Of a stretch of DNA of 64,000 bases, positions 1 to 10,900 are shown piece by piece. Location of the stretch: contig CAIIXF020000008.1 in NCBI GenBank assembly GCA_903813345.2, positions 441,341-505,340 on the forward strand, in the 5' to 3' direction. How positions within the stretch are numbered: the stretch's first letter is position 1; every line of letters starts with the position of its first letter. Below the pieces are notes generated by a model. It was given only the letters and a program-made list of their open reading frames with translations, had not been told where the DNA came from and did no database searches. This DNA comes from Owenia fusiformis. Lineage: Eukaryota; Annelida; Polychaeta; Sabellida; Oweniidae. Both the position numbers and the translations under genes were made by a program.

Positions 1-393
1 ACAATTTTTATATACTGCCTAGTGTCATTACTTCATGAACATCCTGTGCATGTATGTACTTATCTAATTGATCCTGTACATGTATGATATTTATCAATTA
101 GATAAAAACAATAAATGTTAAGACATCATGTATCTATCATGCAATTAAAACATTCAAATGGATTTCATTAACTTTAAGAAAAGAAAGGTTTCAGGTTTAA
201 AAAATAGGATAACCCAATATGATACTCATTATGAAATCATTAATTTTACAATTAGACTTAATTTGCCTAAATACATTTAGAGTGTTGACTATATTTGGTT
301 GACATTATTCCTTGCCGATTTCACTCTTTTCTTTTCTATTTCCATTTTAAAGCATTACTCATATAATTTATACTTTATATAATACTTCCTCAC

Positions 394-456
394 CTGATTC
401 TCAGCATCAACTGCCCTTTTCTCTGACTTTTGAGTTCTTTCATCTAAACTTTTCAT
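394..456 (-). CDS. Coiled-coil protein, internal exon (partial gene)
   Basis: On the minus strand a 63-nt open exon of 21 codons lies between an AG acceptor (CAG at 457-459) and a GTGAGG donor (388-393), phase 0 at both ends. It encodes a charged segment, MKSLDERTQKSEKRAVDAEN plus Q, typical of a coiled coil. The heptad spacing of hydrophobic residues continues in register from the minus-strand exon ending at 10901, so the two may be neighbouring exons of one gene. No family could be named; golgin-like proteins are possible. The link between the exons is inference. Confidence 0.5.
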
Positions 457-552
457 CTGCAATTACACAAAAACATAAAAAACGTCAACGTTGCACTGAG
501 TCAAAGGCTTAAATCCTTAAATGAACAGTTAGCTAGTGGAATACATTCAATA

Positions 553-1864
553 CAGGGTGTCAAATAAGTCTGTTCTCCCCCCTTAACTTTTTTATCATTA
601 AATTTATTATACTTTCCCATATATCATTTTGAAGCTCATGGAAAATGCTGATCACCATCAAAAAATCAATCATAAACTCCTCCTAATAAAATTGCTACAA
701 TGTTTCTTGTGAGGTTGTAGTAGACCTTTAACCTTTAGCGTGCTGCCGGCGGACTCGTCCGCCGAGACTAAAATGTCTCTCACAACTGCCGGCGGACCCG
801 TACGCCCGATTTCAAACTTTTAAAAACTTTACTTTTTCGCGCCATTCGTATTGTCCAATTAGATTGCACGATTTATTCAGTGCCTAACATGACTTCCTGT
901 TGACCTAGAAATGGCGATATTTCGAAAAATAATTCTCAATTCAACAATTTAAACAGTGTTTTAGTCATTTTTAGTGAACGAATCGTACAAAATGGTGGAC
1001 AAATACGATCACAACGAAAATGTGGAGGAAATAGATTACGATTTCGAGCTCTTTAGGCTCTTGGAAGCCGATAACGGTCATCGAAAATAGAAACTAGAAT
1101 ATTTTCTGAATTGAAAAATTGAACATTCGATCGTTGCAAATTCAGATTTGGATTCTTACCAGACGAAGAGGCGGAGTGGCGGATTCCGGAGGAGTATTCA
1201 TGGTATATTTATGCCCAGTCGTGTTAATGTACGAAAAAATTCATGAGAACATTTTTTTCATGAGCCAGGCCACTGTATCTTCCCTTTGTGAAAATTTTAT
1301 CCAGATTCATTCAGTAGTTATTGAGATATTAATTATTTAGTCCAGGTATATCATTTTTTGCACTCTTTGAAAAATAAGCCAGTTGCGTGGGATATATTTG
1401 CTGAAATAAGGCAGCATGGTAAAGGTTAATTACGTCAAAACAAGTAAAATTACCAGGTATAGTGAATGAAATGTGAAAAGTTGATACTGCTATAGTGATT
1501 TTGATGTTTCTCAATATCATTACAGAGTAAAATGTGTTACATTCAGGGGAGCCTTTGAAGCAGGGGCATCTTTCATCACAAATAGTTGATAACCCCCAAA
1601 ATTAAACGTTCTGAATGATTTGTAAGGGATCATATCCTTGTAGAATTGAGGCCATCGGGCTGCTGGAGGAGACATACAGACTATTAAAAAAGTGAAATAT
1701 GGACATCACTATAAATACTCTAAAAATTGGGAATTTAATCAATCACTCTGAAATTTGGTGTGTGATCAGCAAATTAAATTCCCTTTAAAATGATATATAC
1801 CAACCCTATGTTATCTCTGAATTAAAAAAGTTAAGGGGGGAGAACAGACTTATTTGACGCCCTG
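553..1864. mobile_element. Mariner/Tc1-type TIR element, non-autonomous, 1.31 kb
   Basis: The ends are inverted repeats: CAGGGTGTCAAATAAGTCTG at 553 and its near-perfect complement ending at 1864. The strong match runs about 41 bp and weaker similarity continues to about 100 bp. TA lies directly outside each end (551-552 and 1865-1866), as expected for a Tc1/mariner target-site duplication. The length fits a mariner element, but no mariner transposase frame is visible inside. The interior carries short piggyBac-like pieces instead (see separate entry). Confidence 0.8.
728..1230 (+). pseudogene. Possible piggyBac-like fragment inside the mariner-type element
   Basis: A TTAA at 728-731 is followed by a GC-rich stretch with repeated CTGCCGGCGGA motifs, unlike its AT-rich surroundings. 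A 32-residue frame from 991 is acidic and starts MVDKYDHNENVEE. A second open piece near 1143-1226 reads FGFLPDEEAEWRIPEEYSW before a stop. Acidic N-terminal segments like these, next to TTAA, recall piggyBac-derived proteins, but no catalytic domain is present. The family call is weak and rests on style only. Confidence 0.25.
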
Positions 1865-1947
1865 TACATTCAACATTTAAAAGATGGTAGCCCAAAATTA
1901 AAAAAGCAATGCCTACTTATGCCAGGTTGCTATATAAATTGCCCAAT

Positions 1948-3005
1948 TTATGTGGAGAGCAGCAGATTTTGGGCCCTAAAATAGAAAGAAACCCCTTCAA
2001 GATCGCAAACTATGGGGTAGGCTACCACAAAGGAGTTTATATTGGTCAGGTCATGTGCCCATGTACATGACCCAACGAGGAAATGAACCACTACATTTCT
2101 TTGTAGGTGGCGAAGAAGTAACATTAAATATGATTGGCCGAAATCAAGAAATATTGCATGTGTTACCAAAAATTCCATTGTTTGTCATATGGGCATAATG
2201 GAACACTGTCCATTCACCTTCAAAATTAAACAAATTGAAAGGCTTAACAAATGATATAATATAAACAAGGTGAAATAGGAATATATACAAGAGAATTAAA
2301 CTACATTAAATCATATATAAAGAGTGAAAATGAATAAATATTTTGCTTTTCATCATTATCTATAATGTATGTATGTTATTATAAAGTATACCATGTCATA
2401 GTAAAATGCGTGTTCTTGGAATGATTTTAGACCATGGTGTCTAATAATATAAATGCATCCTCCAAAACAGATGTACTGGAGGATTCATGATTATTAGACA
2501 CCCTTTCTGGAACATTCCATATTAAATAAAGCTACAAACCGTGTCCATTAGTGAGGGCTTTGAGGAAGGTCTACCGACTCTATTTACATTTCTATTTTAA
2601 CTATTCAATACTTATATCTGAGGAGACATGTTAATTGTTTGTTTGACACTCATACAAGTGATAAATAATATCTTATTTGAAATTAAACCAGACTTATCGA
2701 ACGATCTAAGAAAATACATTATTTTTCATTTCTTTGAAAATAGTACAAAAGTACGAAATGCCAATATAGCTCCAATGATGACGCTCACAAAATAAAATGT
2801 ATAAATTTTCTTTGCAATGCAAAAAATTTATCGCCATATAAATATTTTAATTCCCGAATTTTGTCTTTTTTGAAAAACAATTATCGTAACTTGGCCCACA
2901 ATTTGAAGCAAATGAAGTGAAGTGAAAAACTTCACAGTACAGTTATAACCAATAAGAGGTGAAAACTTGATTTTTATGCAATAAAATGACCTCCATTTTA
3001 AAACC
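1948..3005. other. Intergenic or intronic AT-rich stretch
   Basis: No exon with good splice sites or conserved coding signal was recognised. Short open frames here lack any recognisable domain. Confidence 0.4.
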
Positions 3006-3210
3006 AGACCAGCTTTTGAGACACCACTAATGGAACAATTGACGACCTTATGTAGACACATTTTAAAAGTGAAATCGTTCCAATTGTCGTGGAGGATTTC
3101 AAATTAGTTACCAATGAAAGACAGACAGACAGATGGCTGGAAGGTCGGAGGGATGGATTGATGAACGGACAGACAGAATGAATGATAACAATAGCTCACA
3201 TGGTGAGCTA
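3006..3210 (+). repeat. Dispersed short element with GACA microsatellite core, copy 1
   Basis: The segment runs from CTTTTGAGACACCA-like sequence through a (GACA)n-type core at 3120-3175 to GATAACAATAGCTCACATGG. A second copy at 32548-32765 keeps the same order: TTTTGAGACGCC, ACAATTGACGA, CAATTGTCGTAGA, a GACC-rich core, then GATAACAATAGTTCAC. Similar elements with microsatellite cores are known from bivalve genomes. It ends exactly where a decayed VWA-exon copy begins. Confidence 0.65.
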
Positions 3211-3484
3211 AAAAGCCCCAAATTATCTAATCATGTTCTATGATGGTATAACAGCATCCCTACAGAGACGAAATCAAACAATTGCTGCAGCTAGAAATTT
3301 TTGAGAACCAGCAGATTCTGAAATTATCATGATTTGTTTAAATAACAATCGAAACAAAAATGGCAAATATTAAGCTTTAGTGAAAATGAAGATGTGTTTT
3401 TCGATTTACCAAAATGAGAAAAATAAAGATCAAATTGTGCTTGAATTGTTGAGACAATTAGAAAGATCTTTGTATGAAGTTTAG
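3211..3484 (+). pseudogene. Decayed copy of the terminal VWA-protein exon
   Basis: This stretch matches 8352-8668, the end of the second VWA domain of the intact gene downstream, at high identity. It is broken by an in-frame TGA where the intact copy has a CGA, by a deletion of about 20 nt after the GAAACAAAAATGGCA block, and by a second deletion removing the equivalent of the ASN-Asp-Arg-Ser segment. Similarity continues past the stop into the 3' flank to about 3640, so the copy arose from genomic DNA rather than from mRNA alone. No upstream exon of the gene is present beside it. Confidence 0.85.
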
Positions 3485-3640
3485 TGAGCAACCTTCATAA
3501 AACTGTTAATATATACATAACTATAAATATTTTGTGATTTGGTCATTAAAGTCCACTCAAACCAAATCAATTTATTGTATGATTGATGATTTTGTTATGG
3601 TAATGACATTTGAGTATAAACAATGACGTTTACATGTGTT

Positions 3641-5351
3641 ATTTGTTCAATTAGAAAAATGGCTTAATAATTCTTAATGATTTTATATCAACTGACCAAG
3701 GTCAATTAAATTGCTAGAAATCAACTGATAAAAAATTCAGTTAGTATAGGTTGGTTGGTTGGTTGGTTGTTTTGGTGAAGCTATCTGGTGTTTCAGTTAA
3801 GTAGCAACATCACCTATATCATCTTTCTCACCTATTCCTAGGAATGACACGGTTTATATACAATAATTCTTTTATCTTTTATCTAAATCAAAAAAATTAA
3901 GAAACTGAATTATGCATCAACAGAGAGAGATTAAGTATACGAGCGGACAGAAAATGTTGCATTTAATTTTGATCTCTGAACTTATTTCTCTTATTGGATT
4001 TATAGTAGGCTGTTTCAAATGATAATCTCTACTTAATATGAATGAAGCTCCAAAATGTATGAAGAAAATACAAGACATGCGAAGACAACACTGTTCGTTA
4101 AACCTGTGTATCAAAACACCTTTCTAACATGAACTACATGTAATATGAAAATCTCTTGATGTGTCCCATGGTCCTAATTCTGTTACATGTATCTCCCATT
4201 GACTTACATATCAAGTAGCCTTGAAATGTGAACACCTGCTCATCCAAACACTTTTGGATGTTTCAGTAGTGTTCAGATTGGGCAAGTTTTACATCATATG
4301 TATTGAAGTAAAATGTAAGAAAATGTAAGATCAATCAATCAAAGAAAACAAAAGTCATCCCTCAATGAAGCATGTTATAATATCTCAAGATAAAGTTGTC
4401 GATTACTCTAGTTAATGGCAAGACATTTGGTTGCAGGTAATTGATATGTCTATGCTAATTAAAACAGTATTATAGGATTTATTAAATTGTTTTTATTATT
4501 TGACGACATGTCATAATAAATAAGTAAGATGCTTTCAAAATAATGATTTTATTATTTCATTAAGTGAATAAGTTCTGTGGAAATTACACATCATTGTACA
4601 TGCACTTTTGAAATTAAACACTTAAGAACAAAAGAATAACAATTTATAAGTATAAAAGTAAGTAATTATAATTGTTTTCATTTCTATTTATCAATTATTT
4701 TTGAAAATAACATCATTACATGTTTTAAATAATGAAATTTATTGAAACACAAATGTCAAATATAAAACAAATGTATATGTAAATATAATATAAATAATTA
4801 TGCAATATAATTTTCAAGTATAATAAACACTTTATTTACATATTATAGATCAAGTTGATCACATTTCTTATAATTACTTAAAAACAATCAATTTTTCATT
4901 CCTAGAAAACATTCAATTTAGCCAGTAACTTATTTCAAATCCATTGTATCATTATATTTCTTATTTTATTTTCTATCGAAATTAATGAACTTGACAACAA
5001 ATTAATGTAATTTTAATTTAAGAGCATAAAAACAATCAAGCAATCAATATATATCATTTGAAGTAAGGATAAATTATTACACAGACACAAAGGAGCATTC
5101 AGCAAAAGGGACAATTTTAATTTTGACCTTTTTTAGGTTAATTTAAATATCTTAATTATATAAAAACAAAACAAATAAATACAAATAATTATAAAATGCT
5201 AGATTTCATTAGTAAATCATTTTTTATTTTTATTTTTTGTCAGATCAGATAAAATACTGTTTTAATATATTTTAATTTCATATTGAAGTCTAACAAACTT
5301 TCATATATTGACATCACTATAAAATGTATTATAAGATAAAATTTTTTTTCA
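3641..5351. other. AT-rich stretch without recognisable genes
   Basis: It contains a short (GGTT)n run at 3757-3775 and long AT-rich sequence. It probably includes the promoter and 5' untranslated exons of the VWA gene, but no specific site can be supported. Confidence 0.35.
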
Positions 5352-5360
5352 GGTGAACCA

Positions 5361-5484
5361 ATGATGTTGATATCATTTATTTGCATTGTACTATTGGGGG
5401 TAACACTTCCATCAATAAGTGGGCAGCCCTTACCCCCAAGCTTAGGAGGTTCACCCCCTGGAGGGCTAGGATCACCTCTTGGTA
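5361..5484 (+). CDS. VWA protein exon 1: signal peptide and linker
   Basis: ATG at 5361, with a second ATG directly after it. The hydrophobic core is followed by a Pro/Gly-rich linker. The exon ends at a perfect GTAAGT donor (5485-5490), phase 1. Confidence 0.8.
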
Positions 5485-8400
5485 GTAAGTACAGTATAAT
5501 TTATTTTTTTAATTATTATAACATTTCTATCTATTCATGATTATATTTATCTATTAATATCTATTTATTACTAATTATTAGATTGAAAATCAAATGTATA
5601 ACTGTATTATTGATCAATAGAGCAAACCACAACTTTAGTTCTAATATTAGGTGTTATATGTTGCAGCATGTATAGATATTGTGTTCCTGTATGACATATC
5701 CTGCTCCATACAAAAGGAAGACATGCTAAGATCTGTTGAGTTCACTAAGGCACTTCTTGACAGACTTGATATTAGGAAGACGATGGATGTAAGTATATGA
5801 ACCACATCTCATACTATCTTTAAACCAAAAAGCATAGGTTCACAGCCAGTAATCAAAATATGAATGGAGGGGGGAGTAGCTGATTTCTGCTAGAAAATTC
5901 AACAAAGCAAGATTCTTTTCATGAGAAAGTTTACGAATAAATCACTAAGTGAAAAGGTGCACAGTACGTTAAAATCTGCCAGGTTTTCTATTATCTTTTC
6001 CTAATGGCCTAGTCACATAGCCCGGCCGATGAGGTTCCGATGAGCCAGCGATGCAATTTTCACCGAACTCGGCCGAACACCGGCCGGACACCGGCCGGAC
6101 ATCCGTGGCGTTTGTTGCTTAAAACCGCATCGGTGGCAGCTCGGTGAAATTTTAACTTCGGAGTTAAATTTCACCGGGCTCTCACCGAGCTCCCTCGTCG
6201 CAGCCCCATCGTAACCACATCAGAACACACGTCGGCCGGTGCACGGCCGAGTATCGGTCGGTGTCCCGTGCATCTGAGACAACCAGAGGACGAGGTTTTT
6301 TTAACGGACACCGGCCGAGCTCCGACCGAGCTCCGGCCGATGTGGGACAGAGCCTTGGAAAGTATAGTACCTGAAGATGTCCGGACGGAGTCCGTTCACG
6401 TCACCGAGCTCTGCTTCCGATGAGGAGAGCTCGGTGGCACCAAAAAAATCCACCGAGCTCTACCGATGCCGGACATCGGCCGGGCTATGTGACTAGGCCA
6501 TAACTGATCTGCTTTTAGGGCGTGATACCTATTCAAAAGGTGCATTATAACCAACATGCAAAAGTCATTTGAATTCTTTTTTCCTTAGAACACTGGCTCA
6601 CGCCAGACAGAAACCAGAATAGCAGCTGCTCTGTTTGCGAGCAATCTTCACCATGTAATCCACCTGAATGAGTTCACTGCAGATAAGAATGAGATACTGG
6701 CTGCGCTTGATAAGGTTAAAGACGCCATAGAAAAGACTGTGGTTGATTGCGACACCAGAACCAACATAGGTATAGAAGCTTTGGAGAGTACATACTTCAC
6801 AGAGGAGTATGATAGACGCGAGGAGGCATTTGATGGAAAACAGAAATATCCAAATGCTGCAGTTATATTCACTGATGCTAGAACGAAACCAGCGAGACAC
6901 ATTAAATTTCTTGTGGCGGATATAGAAAATGTCAAAGCAGCTGGTATCGACTTATTTCTTGTCTTGTTACAAAACAAGTATGTATATGGGGATTTTTTGA
7001 CTATTTTTAATTCTTTCCTTTTTTAAAGAATAACATTTTGTGATTTTTGGTCTCAGTACATGATTGATGACATTTTAAACCACATTAGATTCTATCAATT
7101 ACAATTGGTGTGTCAATACCACATTGAAATGCAGTGATGCAAACCCAAAAATTCACACCACCCCCTTAACATTAGCTGACTACGCCCAGCATGTAATCAT
7201 TGAATATTACTTGTGAAAATGTACAGGTAATCAATCACCTAAATAAAATGAAATACTTTAATATTGATGTACGGATTACACAAATGAATGATAATTTGAT
7301 TGATTGATAAATGAAAGATCAATTGGTTTACAGATTTCAAAAGGATGGTGAATACAGACCACCAACTGATGTTGAGATCCTGACTGGTGGTGACACCAAC
7401 AAGCTATATGACATCAGAGGTGGATTAGATGACATCAATCAGGCAAGAGGGCTGGCTGATTACCTAAATATGAACTACCAGTGTGGACTTGCCAATGATG
7501 ACTTTTTATGTAAGTTTCTCGTCAACTTATCTCTAAAATGATTATCCCTATCTGGTTGACATCTATTTGTTGATAGCTCTCAGTGAAAATCTCTCTTGTT
7601 GTAGTAACTTACATATAGATGTCTCTCTCTAGTGAAAACCAAATTTCCATTCATCTCTGAACACTTTATTGAAGTTTGTGATCTCAAACAAAATGCAACC
7701 AAATATTGGAATAACATTCTCAATTATGGTGGACAACTAATATAACTATAAAGTAACAGATAGCAGTATAGTGTACACCTATTGCATCAATGACTTTGAA
7801 ATTAGGAGAAATCGTATCTACTTTCAATAATTGTGAACTGAACTGCCTATGGTATTTGGTAAAATAATGACAATTTCTGGGTCATCCTACAGGCAAAAAA
7901 TACACAACATTCTTCAACCTATTAAAATATAGTATTAAGTTTGAGGTATATGAACTACCCTTACGGTTACACCAAAGCCCCATTATAAATAACTGTATCC
8001 TTTGACAGCCAGCCATGTGTGTTTCAGTATGTGCTGATCTAATCTTCGCTTATGACGTCTCCTGTAGTATTACCCCTGAGACAAAGGTCTTGATGAAATA
8101 TGTCATGGAGAAAACATATAAAATGTTAACATCGGGAGAAGTTGGGGGATTGGCTGAGGTATCTGTTTCTGCAATAGCTTTTGACCAAACTGCGAGAACA
8201 CAATTCAACATATCCGATTTCACACAAGCTGGGGTTGACAGCATTACCGAGTCTCTGGAAAACCTAGATATGATGGTGGATGAATGCAGGACAGTTACGC
8301 AGAATGTGTTCTATGAGGCTCAAGTACTTGTGGATGATCCTGCTAATAGAGAAAAAGCCCCAAATTATCTAATCATATTCTATGATGGTTTAACGGCACC

Positions 8401-8668
8401 CCTACAGAGACGAAATCAGACAATTGCAGCAGCTAGAAATTTCCGAGAACCAGCAGATACTGAAATTATTATGATTCGTCTAAATAACAATAGAAACAAA
8501 GATGGCACATTAGAATTTGAGCAAATACCAAGCTTTAGTGAAAATGAAGATGTGTTTTTCAATTTACCGAATGATAGGTCAAAAGGCAATTTCCTAAATG
8601 AGGAAAATAAAGATCAAATTGTGCTTGAATTGTTGAGTCAATTAGAAAGATCTTTGTGTGAAGTTTAG
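5361..8668 (+). CDS. Secreted protein with two von Willebrand factor A domains (5 exons, complete)
   Basis: Exons at 5361-5484, 5667-5788, 6589-6977, 7334-7509 and 8028-8668 join in phase to 1452 nt, giving 483 residues plus a TAG stop. The start ATG lies in an exon that begins after an AG acceptor near 5351, so a 5' untranslated exon lies upstream. Residues 1-21 form a signal peptide (MMLISFICIVLLGVTLP then SISG), followed by a Pro/Gly-rich linker. VWA domain 1 starts with CIDIVFLYDISCSI and VWA domain 2 with CADLIFAYDVSCSI. Both carry the DxSxS metal-ion site motif. Secretion and a divalent-cation-dependent adhesion or binding role follow from the family; the ligand is unknown. Decayed paralogous pieces flank the gene on both sides. 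Confidence 0.85.
5667..5788 (+). CDS. VWA protein exon 2: start of VWA domain 1 (MIDAS)
   Basis: Acceptor TTGCAG ends at 5666 and donor GTAAGT starts at 5789. The exon encodes the first beta strand and the DISCS metal-ion motif. It enters in phase 1 and leaves in phase 0. Confidence 0.85.
5840..5965. repeat. Half copy of the palindromic element seen at 20.1-20.9 kb
   Basis: Sequence around AATGGAGGGGGGAGTAGCTG and the following AAAATTCAACAAA / GAGAAAGTTTACGAAT blocks matches one arm of the inverted-repeat element at 20075-20914. Only one arm is present, in intron 2 of the VWA gene. Confidence 0.55.
6003..6502. mobile_element. GC-rich MITE with about 28-bp TIRs
   Basis: ATGGCCTAGTCACATAGCCC at the left end is mirrored by GGGCTATGTGACTAGGCCAT at the right, about 500 bp apart. 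The interior is rich in CGGCCG, GAGCTCGG and CACCGAGCTC motifs and is far more GC-rich than its surroundings. It lies in intron 2 of the VWA gene. No open frame suggests a transposase. The superfamily is unclear because no target-site duplication could be fixed. Confidence 0.8.
6589..6977 (+). CDS. VWA protein exon 3: body of VWA domain 1
   Basis: Acceptor TTCCTTAG ends at 6588 and donor GTATGT starts at 6978. The 389-nt exon encodes the central strands and helices, including a conserved NIGIEALEST-like helix and the VIFTDART strand. It leaves in phase 2. Confidence 0.88.
7334..7509 (+). CDS. VWA protein exon 4: end of VWA domain 1
   Basis: Acceptor TTACAG ends at 7333 and donor GTAAGT starts at 7510. 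It encodes the last strand and helix of domain 1 (VEILTGGDTNKLYDI and following) and the linker. Entry phase 2, exit phase 1. Confidence 0.85.
8028..8668 (+). CDS. VWA protein exon 5: complete VWA domain 2 and stop
   Basis: The acceptor GTTTCAG ending at 8027 is preferred over the ATG at 8015 or the AG at 8008, because only it matches the phase 1 exit of exon 4. The exon encodes CADLIFAYDVSCSI with the DVSCS metal-ion motif, then a full domain to the TAG at 8666-8668. The strand that often carries TDG in VWA domains reads FYDG here. Confidence 0.88.
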
Positions 8669-9355
8669 TAAGCAGCCTTCATAAAATTGCCGATACACAA
8701 GAAATCAAAATATTTTCACTACACAGACACATCAAATTTTCATATATGGTATATATAATTTATCGAATTCACGAGTGATTTTGCCATAAAAGTCAACTCA
8801 AAGCTCAAAACTAATCAATTCATTATATGATTGATGATCTTGTTATTGCAATGATAACAGAGTTTGAATTAATGAGCTTTATATGTGTACTCTGTTTAAT
8901 GTCTTTATAATTGGTAATGACCAAGGACTATCAATTGTTATAAAAAATGTAAAACAATGTTTAACTGTGAATACAGACATAAGAAAGGATGAATTAAATC
9001 AGCTTGTGTTTTTTTTATTTTCGATGTTTTATAATGCTAATTTGAAGACCACATCAATACTCCCCCATCGTCTCCCAGGATCAGGATTGGGCTGTAACCA
9101 ATATCTTCATTCCCCCATTCATTCACCTAGCTCACCTCCATAACTAGGAATGACTTGATAACCTTATGAGATATATAGAGAGAATGTTTAATAATCTTTA
9201 ATCCATAGAGCGTGAATGAAGTAGACCCCTTGTAAATCATTTCCATTTATGGTGAATGAAACTAACTAGAAGTTATTAACTAGATTTAGCTAGGTGTCAT
9301 TTTTCACAAGTTTTTGCCACCCACTTCATAATAAACATCAAAACTGTTACCATAG
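8669..9355. other. 3' flank of the VWA gene
   Basis: Part of this flank is also copied after the pseudogene at 3485-3640. No clear polyadenylation signal lies close to the stop. No other gene seen. Confidence 0.35.
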
Positions 9356-9502
9356 ACACCAGAAAAGGCTCCATATCTCTCGATATCCACCGGGATATCT
9401 ACATTTTCTCAGCAACTGATACATATCACATTAAAAACATATCTGTGACGAAAGGTTGTTATGTAATCAAACATTTGAGATCTCAACTTAATGTTTTCTC
9501 AG
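9356..9502 (+). pseudogene. Orphan exon resembling the end of a VWA domain
   Basis: An open segment between an AG acceptor (ACCATAG, ends 9355) and a GTTAGT donor enters in phase 2 and leaves in phase 1. The segment DIYIFSATDTYHIKNISVTK resembles VEILTGGDTNKLYDIRGGLD of exon 4 of the VWA gene in pattern. It joins in phase to the exon-like segment at 10013. It may be a relic or a divergent paralogue; no metal-binding start of a domain was found nearby. Confidence 0.4.
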
Positions 9503-10012
9503 GTTAGTAATAGGGATATGTAATATTCTACTTTATTTATCTTTGTACATTGAAAAAATATCAGATCTAAGTGTATTTCTATGTAATTTGGAAATAAGGT
9601 TAATCTGAAATAGAATTTTTATCATTACAATTATTATTACAAACTGTGTACAAAAATATAGAAGATGTATTAATGACCAAAGTATTATAAAAAACAGTAA
9701 CAGTAATTAATGAAGAAAAAACTTTATACGGATATTACCATGTAAGACACATTTTCAAAATTAAAATATTTTGTTAAACCTATGTTGAAAAGACATTCCA
9801 CAATTTTGTCATTTTCTCTAATTGCGGAAATACCTTAACATGCAAGAATGAACAAAACATCAACTGAGGTATTTCTTTCATTGTGATTGTTTATATAATT
9901 TCACAATTTGTTCACTGTAAGACCACCCACCCACTCTTGTCAAGTTAACATTAAAAACATAATTGAAATGAGAATTTTTATAATGAAAATAAGCTAAATC
10001 ATCCCTTTATAG

Positions 10013-10125
10013 ACCAACCAGGCACCGATTGTGTGTTGAATTTAGAGAGTGACTTTCTTCAATCTAAGACAATCAGCTTCCTTCACACTAAAGACCTAGA
10101 AAAGGTCTTGTGTGGCAATTTGAAT
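10013..10125 (+). pseudogene. Orphan exon following the one at 9356
   Basis: An open 113-nt segment lies between acceptor CTTTATAG and donor GTAAGG and continues the phase of the previous exon-like segment. It encodes DQPGTDCVLNLESDFLQSKT and more. Part of it (TTTCTTCAATCTAAGACAAT) is repeated at 10731-10757, so local duplication has occurred. The function is unknown. Confidence 0.35.
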
Positions 10126-10900
10126 GTAAGGAAATATACTTGTAAATGAAGCAAAGGGGAAATAATGAGTATAAATTCTGAATCTCCATCAGCTAGCCTG
10201 AAATGAAACCAAGACCTTGAAGTGGGCATATTATAGAAAATACAAAATGGTACATAAACCAGTGGAAAATATTAGAAAATTATACAGACATCATTCAAAG
10301 TCAATTTCTTTGATTCATATTTGAGATAGACATGGAAATAATGCTAGGTTATTAGAGTGGGTGTCCCAAGGGTGAAATTCAGTTGATTACTTTGCATTAT
10401 TATTGAGTAAGTGAAGTTGCTGCAAAATGTTCACATAAAATGATGTAAATAAATATAACATCTAGGGATAATCATCGGCTGCAGCAGGGAATTAAGAAAA
10501 ACAAATGTAAATAGATCTCCATGGTAATATAGATCTATCTTAATACAGAATTATGAAAAACAATAAATTCCAAAGAATAAATGTTTATCATTCAATTTAG
10601 CTTATAAGAGATGAAGCTTGTACTTTTTATAACCAGAAATCTGGCTAATAATATCAAATATGTTCAACAGTACATATATCTGACAAAATTAGATGAAACA
10701 TCTACTCAAGTTATATTTTCCATAAATTGAATTTCTTCAATCTAAGACAATCAGCTTCCTGCATATATCTATCTAATAGTTTCAGATTGTTGCCCATGTT
10801 TCCTTTGATTTTATTTACCTAAGCATAAACTGGTTAGCATTTGCTGTGTACATACACAAGCCATTTATATTAATTCTACAAATATCACTTTCATACATAC

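Noticed and set aside
8015-8668. ATG at 8015 as the start of a separate single-VWA gene
   Set aside because: The AG at 8026-8027 gives a phase-correct junction with exon 4 and a continuous two-domain protein with a signal peptide.
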